Source: Paenibacillus sp. BIC5C1
GTDB lineage: Bacteria > Bacillota > Bacilli > Paenibacillales > Paenibacillaceae
DNA: 64,000 nucleotides
Assembly: GCF_032399705.1 (NCBI RefSeq)
Contig: NZ_CP135922.1
Location: 3,472,001-3,536,000 of the forward strand
Direction of reading: 5' to 3'
The notes beneath the pieces are model-generated. The model saw nothing but the letters and a program-made list of their open reading frames with translations. It was not told the origin of the DNA and did not search any database. Position numbers and translations under genes: made by a program. Each line of letters starts with the position of its first letter. Position 1 is the first letter of the stretch. Shown here piece after piece: positions 18,345 to 26,525 of this stretch.

Positions 18345-19622
18345 TTGCGTTCGCAATGGATCAAAATCGCGCAGACAGTGTTGCTGTCTATCGGTATAGC
18401 TGCTCTGCTGGCGGCTTGCACCGATTCGGGAGAGCCCCCGGTGGCAGAACCGCCACAGGAGCAAGAAGATAACGGGAATATGGGCCAAACATTAACTGTT
18501 GTTCCTCCCGCAAACAGTACACAAGCTGCGGATACAGCTAAATATCAAATTCAGACCCGTTTAACTGATTTCCAGTTGCTTAACGGTAACGGTGGATTAG
18601 CATGGGGCGTGACGCGGAACGCCTTGCGTCTGTATTATACTCAGGATCAGGGAAGTACCTGGATCAACATCTCACCTTCTGAAAATGTCCAGTTTCCAGC
18701 TAATCCGCAATATGGACAAAGCATTTATTTTGTAGATAGTACACATGGATGGATTGTTCGTGAAGGGATGGGCGGAACAGATACAATGGTACTGCGCACG
18801 AACAACGGAGGAGCGAGCTGGAGTCTGTCCTCCTTGTCGAAGACGGATAAGGTGACGGCCATTACATTTGTTTCTCCTGAAAAGGGCTGGATATTGACCA
18901 CAGTGGATACTTCCATTGGCAAGCAAGACAAAAAACTGTATCTTACCGAAGATGGTGGCATTACATGGAATCAGATGACTTCCAGTGACGAGGACGGCAA
19001 ACCAGCATCTGCAGAGATCCCCACACGGGGATATTCAACTGGGATGACTTTCTCGGACTCGGATCACGGGTTCTTGACCGCTCTAGAGTTCGGTACGCCG
19101 AAATTGTACGTTACAGCGGACGGTGGCCAACACTGGAAGGTGGGACCTTCGTTTTTTGACCGAAATAAATTTAATGGATGTGGTAATTTCAACATCAGCT
19201 CCCCACAATTTTTTGGTCGGGAAGCTAAAACAGCTTGGATGTCGATATCCTGTTCTCAGGGGGAGAGTACCAAATTTAACGGATTTTTCACTACCAATGG
19301 TGGAGAGAGTTGGCAGTTATCAACGTTCAGTCTGAATAAACAAACCGGAATCAATCGCGGTCTGACTCCTACATTTCTGAACTCTTTGGAAGGTTGGGTC
19401 ATGCAGAAAGGCAAGACTTATTACACCAAAGATGCCGGTAAAACCTGGAAGGCACTTCCTGTAAGTGAAGTGTTGGAAAACATTCTCAAAGAGTATCCTG
19501 AAATCGTCAAGCTCCAAATGGTTTCTTCGAAACTGGGCTGGATTTTGGTCGAAAATACGGATGCCAAAAGATCGCTGTTGCTGCAAACCGTAGACGGCGG
19601 TGTACGGTGGAAAGTACTGTAA
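18345..19622 (+). CDS. Lipoprotein with BNR/YCF48-like beta-propeller repeats
   Basis: A 425-residue secreted lipoprotein. From the TTG at 18345 (AGAGGTGG 7 nt upstream) it has a signal peptide ending in the lipobox LLAAC with Cys25. The mature part carries Asp-box-type repeats (TQDQGSTWINI, TNNGGASWSL, TEDGGITWNQM, TADGGQHWKV, TTNGGESWQL, TKDAGKTWKAL, TVDGGVRWKVL), each marking a propeller blade. Such proteins bind ligands or glycans at the cell surface or serve as assembly scaffolds; function is unknown. The gap 18039-18344 between this gene and ldh is divergent promoter space. Confidence 0.85.
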   Translation: MRSQWIKIAQTVLLSIGIAALLAACTDSGEPPVAEPPQEQEDNGNMGQTLTVVPPANSTQAADTAKYQIQTRLTDFQLLNGNGGLAWGVTRNALRLYYTQDQGSTWINISPSENVQFPANPQYGQSIYFVDSTHGWIVREGMGGTDTMVLRTNNGGASWSLSSLSKTDKVTAITFVSPEKGWILTTVDTSIGKQDKKLYLTEDGGITWNQMTSSDEDGKPASAEIPTRGYSTGMTFSDSDHGFLTALEFGTPKLYVTADGGQHWKVGPSFFDRNKFNGCGNFNISSPQFFGREAKTAWMSISCSQGESTKFNGFFTTNGGESWQLSTFSLNKQTGINRGLTPTFLNSLEGWVMQKGKTYYTKDAGKTWKALPVSEVLENILKEYPEIVKLQMVSSKLGWILVENTDAKRSLLLQTVDGGVRWKVL

Positions 19623-19647
19623 TTGCGGTTGAATATAACGTGTTTAG

Positions 19648-19676
19648 AAGAGGAACCTCCGGGTTTCTTTTCATTT
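19648..19676 (+). terminator. Terminator after the propeller lipoprotein
   Basis: AAGAGGAACC pairs with GGTTTCTTTT (with G-U pairs) around a TCCG loop, followed by more T-rich sequence. Confidence 0.55.
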
Positions 19677-19757
19677 TAATTACTTTGTGAATTAAATCAC
19701 AATAAATCCCTTCAAATGATGTTATATTGAATTCAAGAAGAGATGGGAGTGATGAAC

Positions 19758-19967
19758 ATGAGAACGAATGAACAAGCTCAATTCACGCAGGCGGACGAGT
19801 TAACCAGATACATGCTCCAATTATGCTACACATGTGATGATGCCAACCGTTGCACTACTGAGGAAGAAGTCAAAGCATGCATGGCGAAGTACGCACAGGC
19901 TGATGAGCCGGAGCAGACGGATGGCGGAGAAGTTACACGCGGATATATGGATATGATGTACGCTTAA
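19758..19967 (+). CDS. Small cysteine-containing hypothetical protein
   Basis: The 69-residue acidic protein has four cysteines (LCYTCDDANRC and EEVKAC) that could bind a metal or form disulfides. GGGAG lies 8 nt before the ATG at 19758; further in-frame ATGs at 19743 and 19752 are less well placed. A terminator follows directly. I recognise no family. It probably acts in the cytoplasm, as no signal peptide is visible. Confidence 0.65.
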   Translation: MRTNEQAQFTQADELTRYMLQLCYTCDDANRCTTEEEVKACMAKYAQADEPEQTDGGEVTRGYMDMMYA

Positions 19968-20003
19968 CAAACGAGCAGATAACATGTAGCTTATAGCAAT
20001 ATA

Positions 20004-20030
20004 TTGCCTCCAGATTGGGGGCATTTTTTT
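20004..20030 (+). terminator. Intrinsic terminator after the small Cys protein
   Basis: TGCCTCC/GGGGGCA stem with a short loop and a seven-T run. The rest of the 302-nt gap to 20269 shows no gene. Confidence 0.8.
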
Positions 20031-20269
20031 ATTGTGATTTATAAATCGCATCTGGATACAAATAAGGTCAATTCAGGATTTTTACTTTTTAAGGTTCGTT
20101 AGCATGGAAAATGCATTTAAGTCTGATATAGATCATTTGGAAAAATTACAACCAACAGAAAAACCAATTTGAATCCGAAATAACAATTTCCCTGTTCAAG
20201 CGCATATATATTACAGAAGACGGGTCAAGACTCCGGCTGTCCTAGGTTTGATGAACGGAGGGGAGAGAC

Positions 20270-20662
20270 ATGGGCATTGAATCATCCTGGATGTTTGATT
20301 TTTTTGGAACCGTCTTTCCGGTAGTATTTGTCCTGATTATAGGTATTGTTCTTCTGTCGGTAGGGAAAGAAGTATGGAGATGGGGGCGCAATAACTCAGA
20401 GCCTCTGCTTACCGTACCTTCACGGATTACCAGCAGGAGAATGCAGATGAGTCAGTCGCACTCCGAACCAGGAAGTACAGCCCGTACGCTTTATTACATT
20501 ACTTTTGAAGTGGAGAGCGGGGATCGGCTCGAATTCAAAGTGAATGGTGATGAGTACGGTTTGTGCGCCGAGGGAGATGAAGGTCGACTCTCTTTCAAGG
20601 GAACGCGTTATGTAGGCTTTGAACGCTACAATCGTTTGTATTCAGAACGTGTACGCGGATAA
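20270..20662 (+). CDS. DUF2500 family membrane-anchored protein
   Basis: The 130-residue protein has one N-terminal membrane segment (FFGTVFPVVFVLIIGIVLLSVG), then a soluble domain with the DUF2500 pattern: PLLTVPSRITSRRMQMS, YYITFEVESGDRLEFKVNGDEYGLCAEGDEGRLSFKGTRYVGFER. The function of the family is unknown. GGAGGGGAGAGAC precedes the ATG. It stands alone and is closed by a strong terminator. Confidence 0.85.
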   Translation: MGIESSWMFDFFGTVFPVVFVLIIGIVLLSVGKEVWRWGRNNSEPLLTVPSRITSRRMQMSQSHSEPGSTARTLYYITFEVESGDRLEFKVNGDEYGLCAEGDEGRLSFKGTRYVGFERYNRLYSERVRG

Positions 20663-20670
20663 ACCGGCTG

Positions 20671-20700
20671 GCTTGCGCCATAGTGGCGTAAGCTTTTTTT
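20671..20700 (+). terminator. Intrinsic terminator after the DUF2500 gene
   Basis: GCTTGCGCCA/TGGCGTAAGC stem with a 3-nt loop and a seven-T run. Confidence 0.85.
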
Positions 20701-20845
20701 AATTTCTTTTACGGACAAGCGTTTCTTAATGGGGCTAACGTGTTTGTATATAAGAAGAGACTTTATTCAATTTATGGTTCATATTCGGTGAGTTGATGTA
20801 GACTTATGTGATGAATGGACCATCCCAATAGAGGAGGAAATGATG

Positions 20846-21595
20846 ATGTCATTTACAGATCAAGTCGTGGTTGTGACGGGAGCAGCCAAAGGAATCGGTC
20901 GAAGTGTAGCTGAGGCCTATGCGGTTGCAGGGGCTAAAGTCGTACTTGCAGACCATGAGGAAGCGGAAGGGGCTGCTGCAGCAGCTTCGATTCGCAATGA
21001 AGGCGGAGAAGCCATCTTTGTCCAATGTGATGTACGTCAAGAGAAGGATATAACGAACCTCATTCAAAAGACAATGGATGAATTCAAACAGATTGATGTA
21101 CTTATAAACAATGCGGGTGTCTCCAGATGGAAATCTCCCTATGAGCTAACGCTGGAAGAGTGGGACGATATACTCAATACCAATGTGCGAAGTTGCTTTC
21201 TCGCAAGCCGGGAAGCGGCCAAACATATGAAGCACAACGAAAATGGCGGAGCGATTGTGAACATGGCCTCAACACGTGCGTTTATGTCAGAGCCAGAAAC
21301 AGAGGCTTATGCTGCTTCGAAGGGAGCTATCGTGGCATTGACGCATGCCATGGCTGTATCCTTGGGTAAGGACAAAATTCGGGTCAATTGTATCAGTCCG
21401 GGATGGATTGAGACAGGCAATGTTGAAAAATTGAAGCCAGAGGACCATGAACAGCATCCGGCAGGACGTGTGGGTGTTCCTTCAGATATCTCCCGCGCTT
21501 GTTTATATTTGTCCGATCCGAGCAATACCTTTGTCACAGGGACCAACCTGATTATTGATGGAGGCATGACCCGAAAAATGATATATGAGGACTAG
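20846..21595 (+). CDS. Short-chain dehydrogenase/reductase (SDR)
   Basis: The 249-residue classical SDR has the NAD(P) motif TGAAKGIG, the NNAG motif, a catalytic Ser in NMASTRAFM and the YAASK Tyr/Lys pair, and ends with the family's INGG-like stretch LIIDGGMTRKM. The acidic residue after beta-2 (ADHEE) suggests NAD preference. Three in-frame ATGs exist (20840, 20843, 20846); GAGGAGGA suits the third best. Substrate is not indicated: neighbours are unrelated and it is closed by its own terminator. Glucose-dehydrogenase-like or polyol oxidoreductase roles are common for this subgroup. Confidence 0.85.
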   Translation: MSFTDQVVVVTGAAKGIGRSVAEAYAVAGAKVVLADHEEAEGAAAAASIRNEGGEAIFVQCDVRQEKDITNLIQKTMDEFKQIDVLINNAGVSRWKSPYELTLEEWDDILNTNVRSCFLASREAAKHMKHNENGGAIVNMASTRAFMSEPETEAYAASKGAIVALTHAMAVSLGKDKIRVNCISPGWIETGNVEKLKPEDHEQHPAGRVGVPSDISRACLYLSDPSNTFVTGTNLIIDGGMTRKMIYED

Positions 21596-21641
21596 TACCG
21601 GGATTTCTCCGGTCAATTGTAAACTTTTGAAAACATAGCAG

Positions 21642-21680
21642 AAATAAGCCCAAGTTAAGCACTTGGGCTTATTTGTTTTT
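21642..21680 (+). terminator. Intrinsic terminator after the SDR gene
   Basis: AAATAAGCCCAAGT pairs perfectly with ACTTGGGCTTATTT (14 bp) around TAAGC, followed by a T-rich tract. Confidence 0.85.
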
Positions 21681-21700
21681 GATAACTCGGTTGCTATAAT
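21673..21700 (+). promoter_or_regulatory. Promoter of the duplicated-domain secreted protein
   Basis: TTGTTT at 21673 and a perfect TATAAT at 21695-21700 with 16-nt spacing lie 40 nt before the ATG at 21740. The -35 is weak. Confidence 0.4.
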
Positions 21701-21739
21701 AAATGTGATTTTACCACAGTACAGGAATGGAGGGAGATT

Positions 21740-23485
21740 ATGTTCGGGAACTCATCCCGGAAAGTGTTTTGGCTATTACTGCTGATTGGAGGGATTATAA
21801 TGACAGGCTTTGAATCTACTGCGGAAGCTGACGCAGATATACGAGCAGCCTGGGTATGGCAGGCCAAGTCTGTCAGTGATGGAGGAAATGAGCTGCTGGA
21901 AAATGCAGCTAAACATAAGATTAACAGACTGTATGTGAATGTAGATATGAATCTGTCAGAGGAGGTCTATCATACGTTTATATCCAAAGCCAGCAAGGCT
22001 GGAATTGCAGTTGAAGCTCTGGGCGGAGATCCTTCATGGGCAGTGAGTGGTCGTGAAGGTCCAATGCTCAAACTGGCGTCCTGGGTGAGCAATTATAACT
22101 TGGCTGCTAAACCGGAAGAGCGATTTGACGCCATTCATCTGGATATCAAACCTTATGTATTGCCACAGTGGAAAGAAGATGCCAAACCGCTGGTCCAATC
22201 CTGGGTTGTCAATATGAAGCTCTTGCTGGAACAGGTGAAACAGGCTGGTGCGGTTGAAGTGAATGTCGACTTGCCTTTTTGGCTAGATTCTTATACTGTG
22301 ACGGGTAGCAGAATTACTGACGATGCGGATAACGAGTCGTTGTCACACTGGTTTATCGGACAATTTGATCATATTACGCTGCTCGCTTACCGTGACAGCG
22401 CGCAAGGAAATAATGGAATTATACGTTTGGTAGAACAGGAAATGATATGGGCGGACGCCAGAGATGTATCTGTTACCGTTGGCGTAAATACCAAGCCGAT
22501 GCCTGGGGAAGAGTTCACTACTTTTGCCGGAAAAGGTGCAGCACAATTGGAGAGTGTCATAAGGGAAGTGGCATCTGCATTCTCGGATCATGCTTCCTAC
22601 GCAGGTTCAGCTGTGCATGACATCGTGTACTGGGGGCAGCTGGAGCCAGAGGAAGTACCATTACCAGAGAATCCATCCAATCAACCGGAAATCAGGGGAA
22701 CCTATATCTGGCAGGCTTCTCAAGTTACAAATGACGGTGGAGATCATATTCTGGAATTCGCCAAAGAGCAAAACATTAATTGGTTATACGTCCGGCTTGA
22801 TTTGGATCAGCCATACTCCAGCTATCGCAGTTTTGTGAAGCGCGCACAGGCTCAAGGTATTGAGGTTCATGCCATGGGCGGCCATCCAATCTGGGGGAAA
22901 AAGGAAAATCGGCCACGGATACAACGCTTGATTGATTATGTAAAAAATTATAACGCTGAGTCTGAACCGGATGAACGTTTTAAGGGAATCCATCTCGATA
23001 TTGAACCATATACCTTACCTGAATGGGAAAATGATCGGGATACGCTGCTGACTGAATGGGCTGCCAATATTGCTTATTTCCATGAAGAGACGAAAAAGGA
23101 CAGTGATCTGGAAACGAGTGCCGATCTGGCCGTTTGGCTGGATACGTATCCGTTACCAGGAAGGGACATGTCTGTCAGTGAATACATGATCACAACACTG
23201 GATCACATATCGCTGATGGCATTCCGTAACATTGCTGAAGGCTCCAATGGAATTGCCGACGTCGTCAGTCAGGAAATGAAAATTGCGGATCGTTTGGGCA
23301 AGCCACTCTTGATCTCGGTGGAGATGAAAGAGAATTTTGAAGGTAGGCATATTTCATTTTATGATAAGGGCGCAGCGGAGATGGAGCGTCAGCTGGCACT
23401 GCTTCCCGATCTGTTAAGTGAGTATAAAGCCTACAAAGGTAATATCGTACATGCTTACGATTATTGGATTCAAGCCAAGCCCTGA
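21740..23485 (+). CDS. Secreted protein with two tandem barrel-like glycosidase-like domains
   Basis: The 581-residue protein has a signal peptide (FWLLLLIGGIIMTGFESTAEA) and two copies of one domain of about 280 residues, starting near 34 (IRAAWVWQA) and 318 (IRGTYIWQA). Matching blocks include INRLYVNVDM/INWLYVRLDL, VEALGGDPSWA/VHAMGGHPIWG, FDAIHLDIKPYVLPQW/FKGIHLDIEPYTLPEW and DHITLLAYRDSAQGNNGI/DHISLMAFRNIAEGSNGI. The alternating strand pattern and the LDIEPY motif resemble TIM-barrel glycosidases of GH18-like type. Copy 2 keeps Asp420/Glu422, while copy 1 has Asp135/Lys137 in the same place, so copy 1 may be inactive. AATGGAGGGAG precedes the ATG. The substrate is unknown. Confidence 0.75.
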   Translation: MFGNSSRKVFWLLLLIGGIIMTGFESTAEADADIRAAWVWQAKSVSDGGNELLENAAKHKINRLYVNVDMNLSEEVYHTFISKASKAGIAVEALGGDPSWAVSGREGPMLKLASWVSNYNLAAKPEERFDAIHLDIKPYVLPQWKEDAKPLVQSWVVNMKLLLEQVKQAGAVEVNVDLPFWLDSYTVTGSRITDDADNESLSHWFIGQFDHITLLAYRDSAQGNNGIIRLVEQEMIWADARDVSVTVGVNTKPMPGEEFTTFAGKGAAQLESVIREVASAFSDHASYAGSAVHDIVYWGQLEPEEVPLPENPSNQPEIRGTYIWQASQVTNDGGDHILEFAKEQNINWLYVRLDLDQPYSSYRSFVKRAQAQGIEVHAMGGHPIWGKKENRPRIQRLIDYVKNYNAESEPDERFKGIHLDIEPYTLPEWENDRDTLLTEWAANIAYFHEETKKDSDLETSADLAVWLDTYPLPGRDMSVSEYMITTLDHISLMAFRNIAEGSNGIADVVSQEMKIADRLGKPLLISVEMKENFEGRHISFYDKGAAEMERQLALLPDLLSEYKAYKGNIVHAYDYWIQAKP

Positions 23486-23513
23486 ATAGGCAGGTTATAT
23501 AGGAAATGTTATG

Positions 23514-23554
23514 TCTCGGGACTTCACTTAGGGTGAGGTTCCGGGATTTTTTTT
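23514..23554 (+). terminator. Intrinsic terminator after the duplicated-domain gene
   Basis: TCTCGGGACTTCAC pairs along 14 bp (with G-U pairs) with GTGAGGTTCCGGGA around TTAGG, followed by eight Ts. Confidence 0.85.
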
Positions 23555-23645
23555 ACGGTAAAAAAATAAAATCGTGTCACCGAATAGGCATCTGCACAAT
23601 ACGATATACGGTGATGAAGAGGTTCAACAAGGGAGGAAACAGGAT

Positions 23646-24068
23646 ATGGCTGTTATTAAAGCCAACTCGGAAGACGTCAAGCTGCTCGCTAGACTGATGA
23701 GAGCGGAGGCTGAAGGTGACGGCGAACAAGGCATGCTGCTTGTAGGCAATGTGGGTGTAAACCGGGTGCTCGGCGATTGTTTGGATTTCGGTGATATTCG
23801 GGACATTAATCGAATGGTGTTTCAGAACCCGGGTGGCTTCGAATCTACGCAAAAAGGATATTTCTACCAACGGGCAAGACAATCGGAAATACGCTTGGCA
23901 CAGCGTGTCATTAATGGTGAACGCTTCTGGCCGGCCAGCAACTCTCTCTGGTTTTTCCGTCCGGTGGGAGAATGTCCGCCAACTTGGTATGATCAGCAAA
24001 ATACAGGCCGCTTCAAGGCGCATTGTTTCTTTAGTCCGACAGGCGAAGACTGTCCGAGTGTATTTTAA
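23646..24068 (+). CDS. cwlJ: Spore cortex-lytic cell wall hydrolase CwlJ
   Basis: The 140-residue protein matches CwlJ in length and sequence blocks: MAVIKANSEDVKLLARLMRAEAEGDGEQGMLLVGNVGVNR at the start, YFYQRARQSE, NGERFWPASNSLWFFRP and a C-terminal FKAHCFFSPTGEDC. It has the hydrolase_2 (SleB/CwlJ) domain with catalytic Glu in RAEAEG and no signal peptide, as expected for a coat-localised enzyme assembled in the mother cell. It degrades spore cortex during germination triggered by Ca-dipicolinate. GGGAGG precedes the ATG at 23646. gerQ, needed for CwlJ localisation, lies 18 nt downstream in the same direction. Confidence 0.95.
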   Translation: MAVIKANSEDVKLLARLMRAEAEGDGEQGMLLVGNVGVNRVLGDCLDFGDIRDINRMVFQNPGGFESTQKGYFYQRARQSEIRLAQRVINGERFWPASNSLWFFRPVGECPPTWYDQQNTGRFKAHCFFSPTGEDCPSVF

Positions 24069-24086
24069 ATTTTGGGAGGAATCAAT

Positions 24087-24578
24087 ATGATTAACCAGCC
24101 TTATCAACCGACACAAGTTATGGGCCAACAAGCCAATTCACAAGTGCAAGGAACGTCTTATAAAATCGGTAACGGTATGCCGATGATGTCGCCAACACCA
24201 GGCATGGTTTCACCTAGTTCCACAAGCGTACCTCCGCTTGTTTCAAGCGGCGCTCCAATGACACCTACGGGTGGAGTGGTAACCACTACTGCGCCACAGT
24301 TTGAACAATCCTACATCGAAAATATTTTACGGCTTAATCTGGGTAAATGTGGAACATTCTACATGACATACGAAGGCAATAAAGAGTGGAATGCCCGCAT
24401 TTTCCAAGGTATTCTGGAAGCCGCTGGTCGTGATCATATCATTATCAGTGACCCGAACACTGGAAAACGGATCATGCTTCTCATGGTCAATTTCGACTAC
24501 GCAACATTCGATGAGCCATTGTTGTATCAATATCCAGGTGTGATCGGCAACTATCCGCAACAACCAAGCAGACGCTAA
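24087..24578 (+). CDS. gerQ: Spore coat protein GerQ
   Basis: The 163-residue protein has a low-complexity N-terminus rich in Gln, Pro, Ser, Thr and Met (typical of GerQ, a transglutaminase substrate in the coat) and the conserved C-terminal domain QSYIENILRLNLGKCGTFYMTYEGNKEWNARIF followed by AAGRDHIIISDPNTGKRIMLLMVNFDYATFDE. GerQ is required for coat localisation of CwlJ. GGGAGG precedes the ATG at 24087. It follows cwlJ by 18 nt, forming a likely bicistronic sporulation operon closed by a terminator. Confidence 0.95.
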   Translation: MINQPYQPTQVMGQQANSQVQGTSYKIGNGMPMMSPTPGMVSPSSTSVPPLVSSGAPMTPTGGVVTTTAPQFEQSYIENILRLNLGKCGTFYMTYEGNKEWNARIFQGILEAAGRDHIIISDPNTGKRIMLLMVNFDYATFDEPLLYQYPGVIGNYPQQPSRR

Positions 24579-24621
24579 TCTGTAGAGAAAAACAGAACAT
24601 AATATAATATGGCGATACACA

Positions 24622-24667
24622 GGCTGTCTCGAATGTGGAAGTTATTCCGCAAACGGGGCAGCTTTTC
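24622..24667 (+). terminator. Intrinsic terminator after gerQ
   Basis: GCTGTCTCG pairs with CGGGGCAGC (with G-U pairs) outside an inner TGTGGAA/TTCCGCA stem, followed by TTTT. Confidence 0.75.
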
Positions 24668-24794
24668 CTATAATATGATAAAGAGCATAATCAAATAGAA
24701 AATTAAACATAAGCAGAAGTAACCTTTTTCTCAAATCATGGCACTTAAAGATAAATACATCAAGCAGCAAGCGCATAGGAAGGAGCAAAACATA

Positions 24795-26366
24795 TTGAAA
24801 ACATGGATCGATGGAGCAATCCAGGGGGAAGCCGAGGCTTATGAACAGCTGGTGAAGCAATTTCGCGGGATGGCACTGGCTGTCGCCTATCAAAAATTAG
24901 GGGATACGTTCCTGGCCGAAGATGTGGTACAAGAGGCTTTCACGGAGGCCTTTGCGAATTTGTCCAAACTGGACAATCCTGATGCTTTTCCCGGGTGGTT
25001 CAAAATCATCGTGGAAAGACAGTGTTACCGTCTTATGAGGCGTAAGCAGCATGGCACCATCCCGGTCCTGGAGATTCAGGATGCAATTCAGGAAGAGAAT
25101 CAGGCTCATAATCCTGAAGAACAGGCTTTGAAAGGAGAGGTGCATCGCCTCCTGCGAGATTCGATTTCCATTTTGCCAACTTCCATGCAGCTTGCTGTTG
25201 AACTGTTTTATTTTCAGGGCTACTCGCTCAAGGAAATGTCGGAATTCCTCGGGGTTAATGTTCCGGCTCTAAAAAAACGGTTGTATGATGCCAGATCCAG
25301 GCTCAGACGTTCTTTGCCTGTGGCGGATGTGATTTCAGTATTTAGTGATCTATACGAAGGAGGAAAAGGAATGCTTCACATTATGAATGGTGACCATGCG
25401 GCAGATCGATTAAGACAAAGCGGGATTCAAGGTGAAATTTTGGTCTGGCGAGAGCTCTATACATTTGGACCGATAACAAGAGATATGGGTAATGAGAAGG
25501 ATCGAAGTGAACGTGCCATATATTTGGAGCAGCACTTGGGTATTCCACAGAATGAATATTTAAAAATCAAAGAACTTGAGCAGACACTTAAGTCATTCCA
25601 TCAGCACGAAGAGATCGTCCTTTGGTTTGAGTATGACCTTTATGATCAGGCAATGCTATCGTATTTGCTGCATTATTTCAGGGAACAGGACCTAAAGAAT
25701 ACAAAGCTGAATCTGTTATGCATCGATACCTATCCGGAAATAGAACATTTTCGGGGACTTGGGCAGCTTACACCATCACAGATTGGACGTTTATCAGGTA
25801 CTTGGCACGTGATGGGGGCAGAGGAAATTCAGGCTGGCAGCGAATTTTGGACAGCGTATGCATCATCAGACATTCAGGATCACAAGGACTACTTGCTGAA
25901 AAATACATCGCTTCTCCCTTTTGCACATGCCGCTTTCAAGGCCCACCTGTCACGTCTGCCCTCTGTATCGAACGGACTGGGCATCATTGAGCAATCCACA
26001 CTGGAGGCCGTAAGAGAGGGCGTGGATAGCCCTTATCCATTATTCAAGCACGTTGGAGACCAATTGCATGTCTTGGGAATGGGTGATCTGGAGTATTGGG
26101 CTCATCTGAAGAGAATGACGGATGAACCTCATGCTTTACTTCAACTAAGTGGTGTACAAGCTTTTCCAAACTTCCAGCAGCATCATGACGAATTCCGTCA
26201 CGGTGTCTTGTCTTTGACCGAACTAGGTATTCAGGTACTGAACGGAGAAGCAGATTGGGCACTATTAAGACATGATACATCCTGGATTGGAGGTCTTCAG
26301 ATAGGGGAAGGGGAAGACACGCTGTTGCGCTGGGACACCGTTAATGAGTCCGTAGTGATCCTATAG
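24795..26366 (+). CDS. ECF-type sigma factor fused to a DUF1835 (DUF3658-like) domain protein
   Basis: The 523-residue protein has two parts. Residues about 5-180 are an ECF sigma factor: region 2 (VAYQKLGDTFLAEDVVQEAFTEAF) and region 4 (LAVELFYFQGYSLKEMSEFLGVNVPALKKRLYDAR). From about 193 it is a DUF1835 protein (MLHIMNGDHAADRL, GEILVWRELYTFGPI) with a C-terminal DUF3658-like part. The start is TTG at 24795, with AAGGAG 9 nt upstream; the ATG at 24738 has no ribosome site. At the junction AAGGAGG lies 7 nt before an in-frame ATG (25371), so the second half may also be made separately. No anti-sigma gene is adjacent. Confidence 0.85.
   Translation: MKTWIDGAIQGEAEAYEQLVKQFRGMALAVAYQKLGDTFLAEDVVQEAFTEAFANLSKLDNPDAFPGWFKIIVERQCYRLMRRKQHGTIPVLEIQDAIQEENQAHNPEEQALKGEVHRLLRDSISILPTSMQLAVELFYFQGYSLKEMSEFLGVNVPALKKRLYDARSRLRRSLPVADVISVFSDLYEGGKGMLHIMNGDHAADRLRQSGIQGEILVWRELYTFGPITRDMGNEKDRSERAIYLEQHLGIPQNEYLKIKELEQTLKSFHQHEEIVLWFEYDLYDQAMLSYLLHYFREQDLKNTKLNLLCIDTYPEIEHFRGLGQLTPSQIGRLSGTWHVMGAEEIQAGSEFWTAYASSDIQDHKDYLLKNTSLLPFAHAAFKAHLSRLPSVSNGLGIIEQSTLEAVREGVDSPYPLFKHVGDQLHVLGMGDLEYWAHLKRMTDEPHALLQLSGVQAFPNFQQHHDEFRHGVLSLTELGIQVLNGEADWALLRHDTSWIGGLQIGEGEDTLLRWDTVNESVVIL
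25357..25373 (+). promoter_or_regulatory. Internal ribosome binding site and start codon within the sigma-DUF1835 gene
   Basis: AAGGAGG at 25357-25363, 7-nt spacer, ATG at 25371 in frame with the whole gene. It falls exactly between the sigma and DUF1835 domains. The bases also encode Glu-Gly-Gly-Lys-Gly, so chance is possible. Confidence 0.45.
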
Positions 26367-26461
26367 AGAATGAGATGGCATCAGAAATAAAATCAGTAGA
26401 AGCAGTAAAGAAGTGTTAAGTAAACAGGCTAACTGATCCTCATCATCCAAAAAATCGTGAA

Positions 26462-26507
26462 AAAAGAGTATCCCGCCATGCCCGAGCATGAGCTAGGATA
26501 CTCTTTT
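26462..26507. terminator. Bidirectional terminator between the sigma-DUF1835 and alkaline phosphatase genes
   Basis: AAAAGAGTATCC pairs perfectly with GGATACTCTTTT (12 bp). The convergent genes on both sides end nearby and each strand shows a T run after the stem. Confidence 0.85.
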
Positions 26508-26525
26508 GTTAGTTCAACCGTTATT

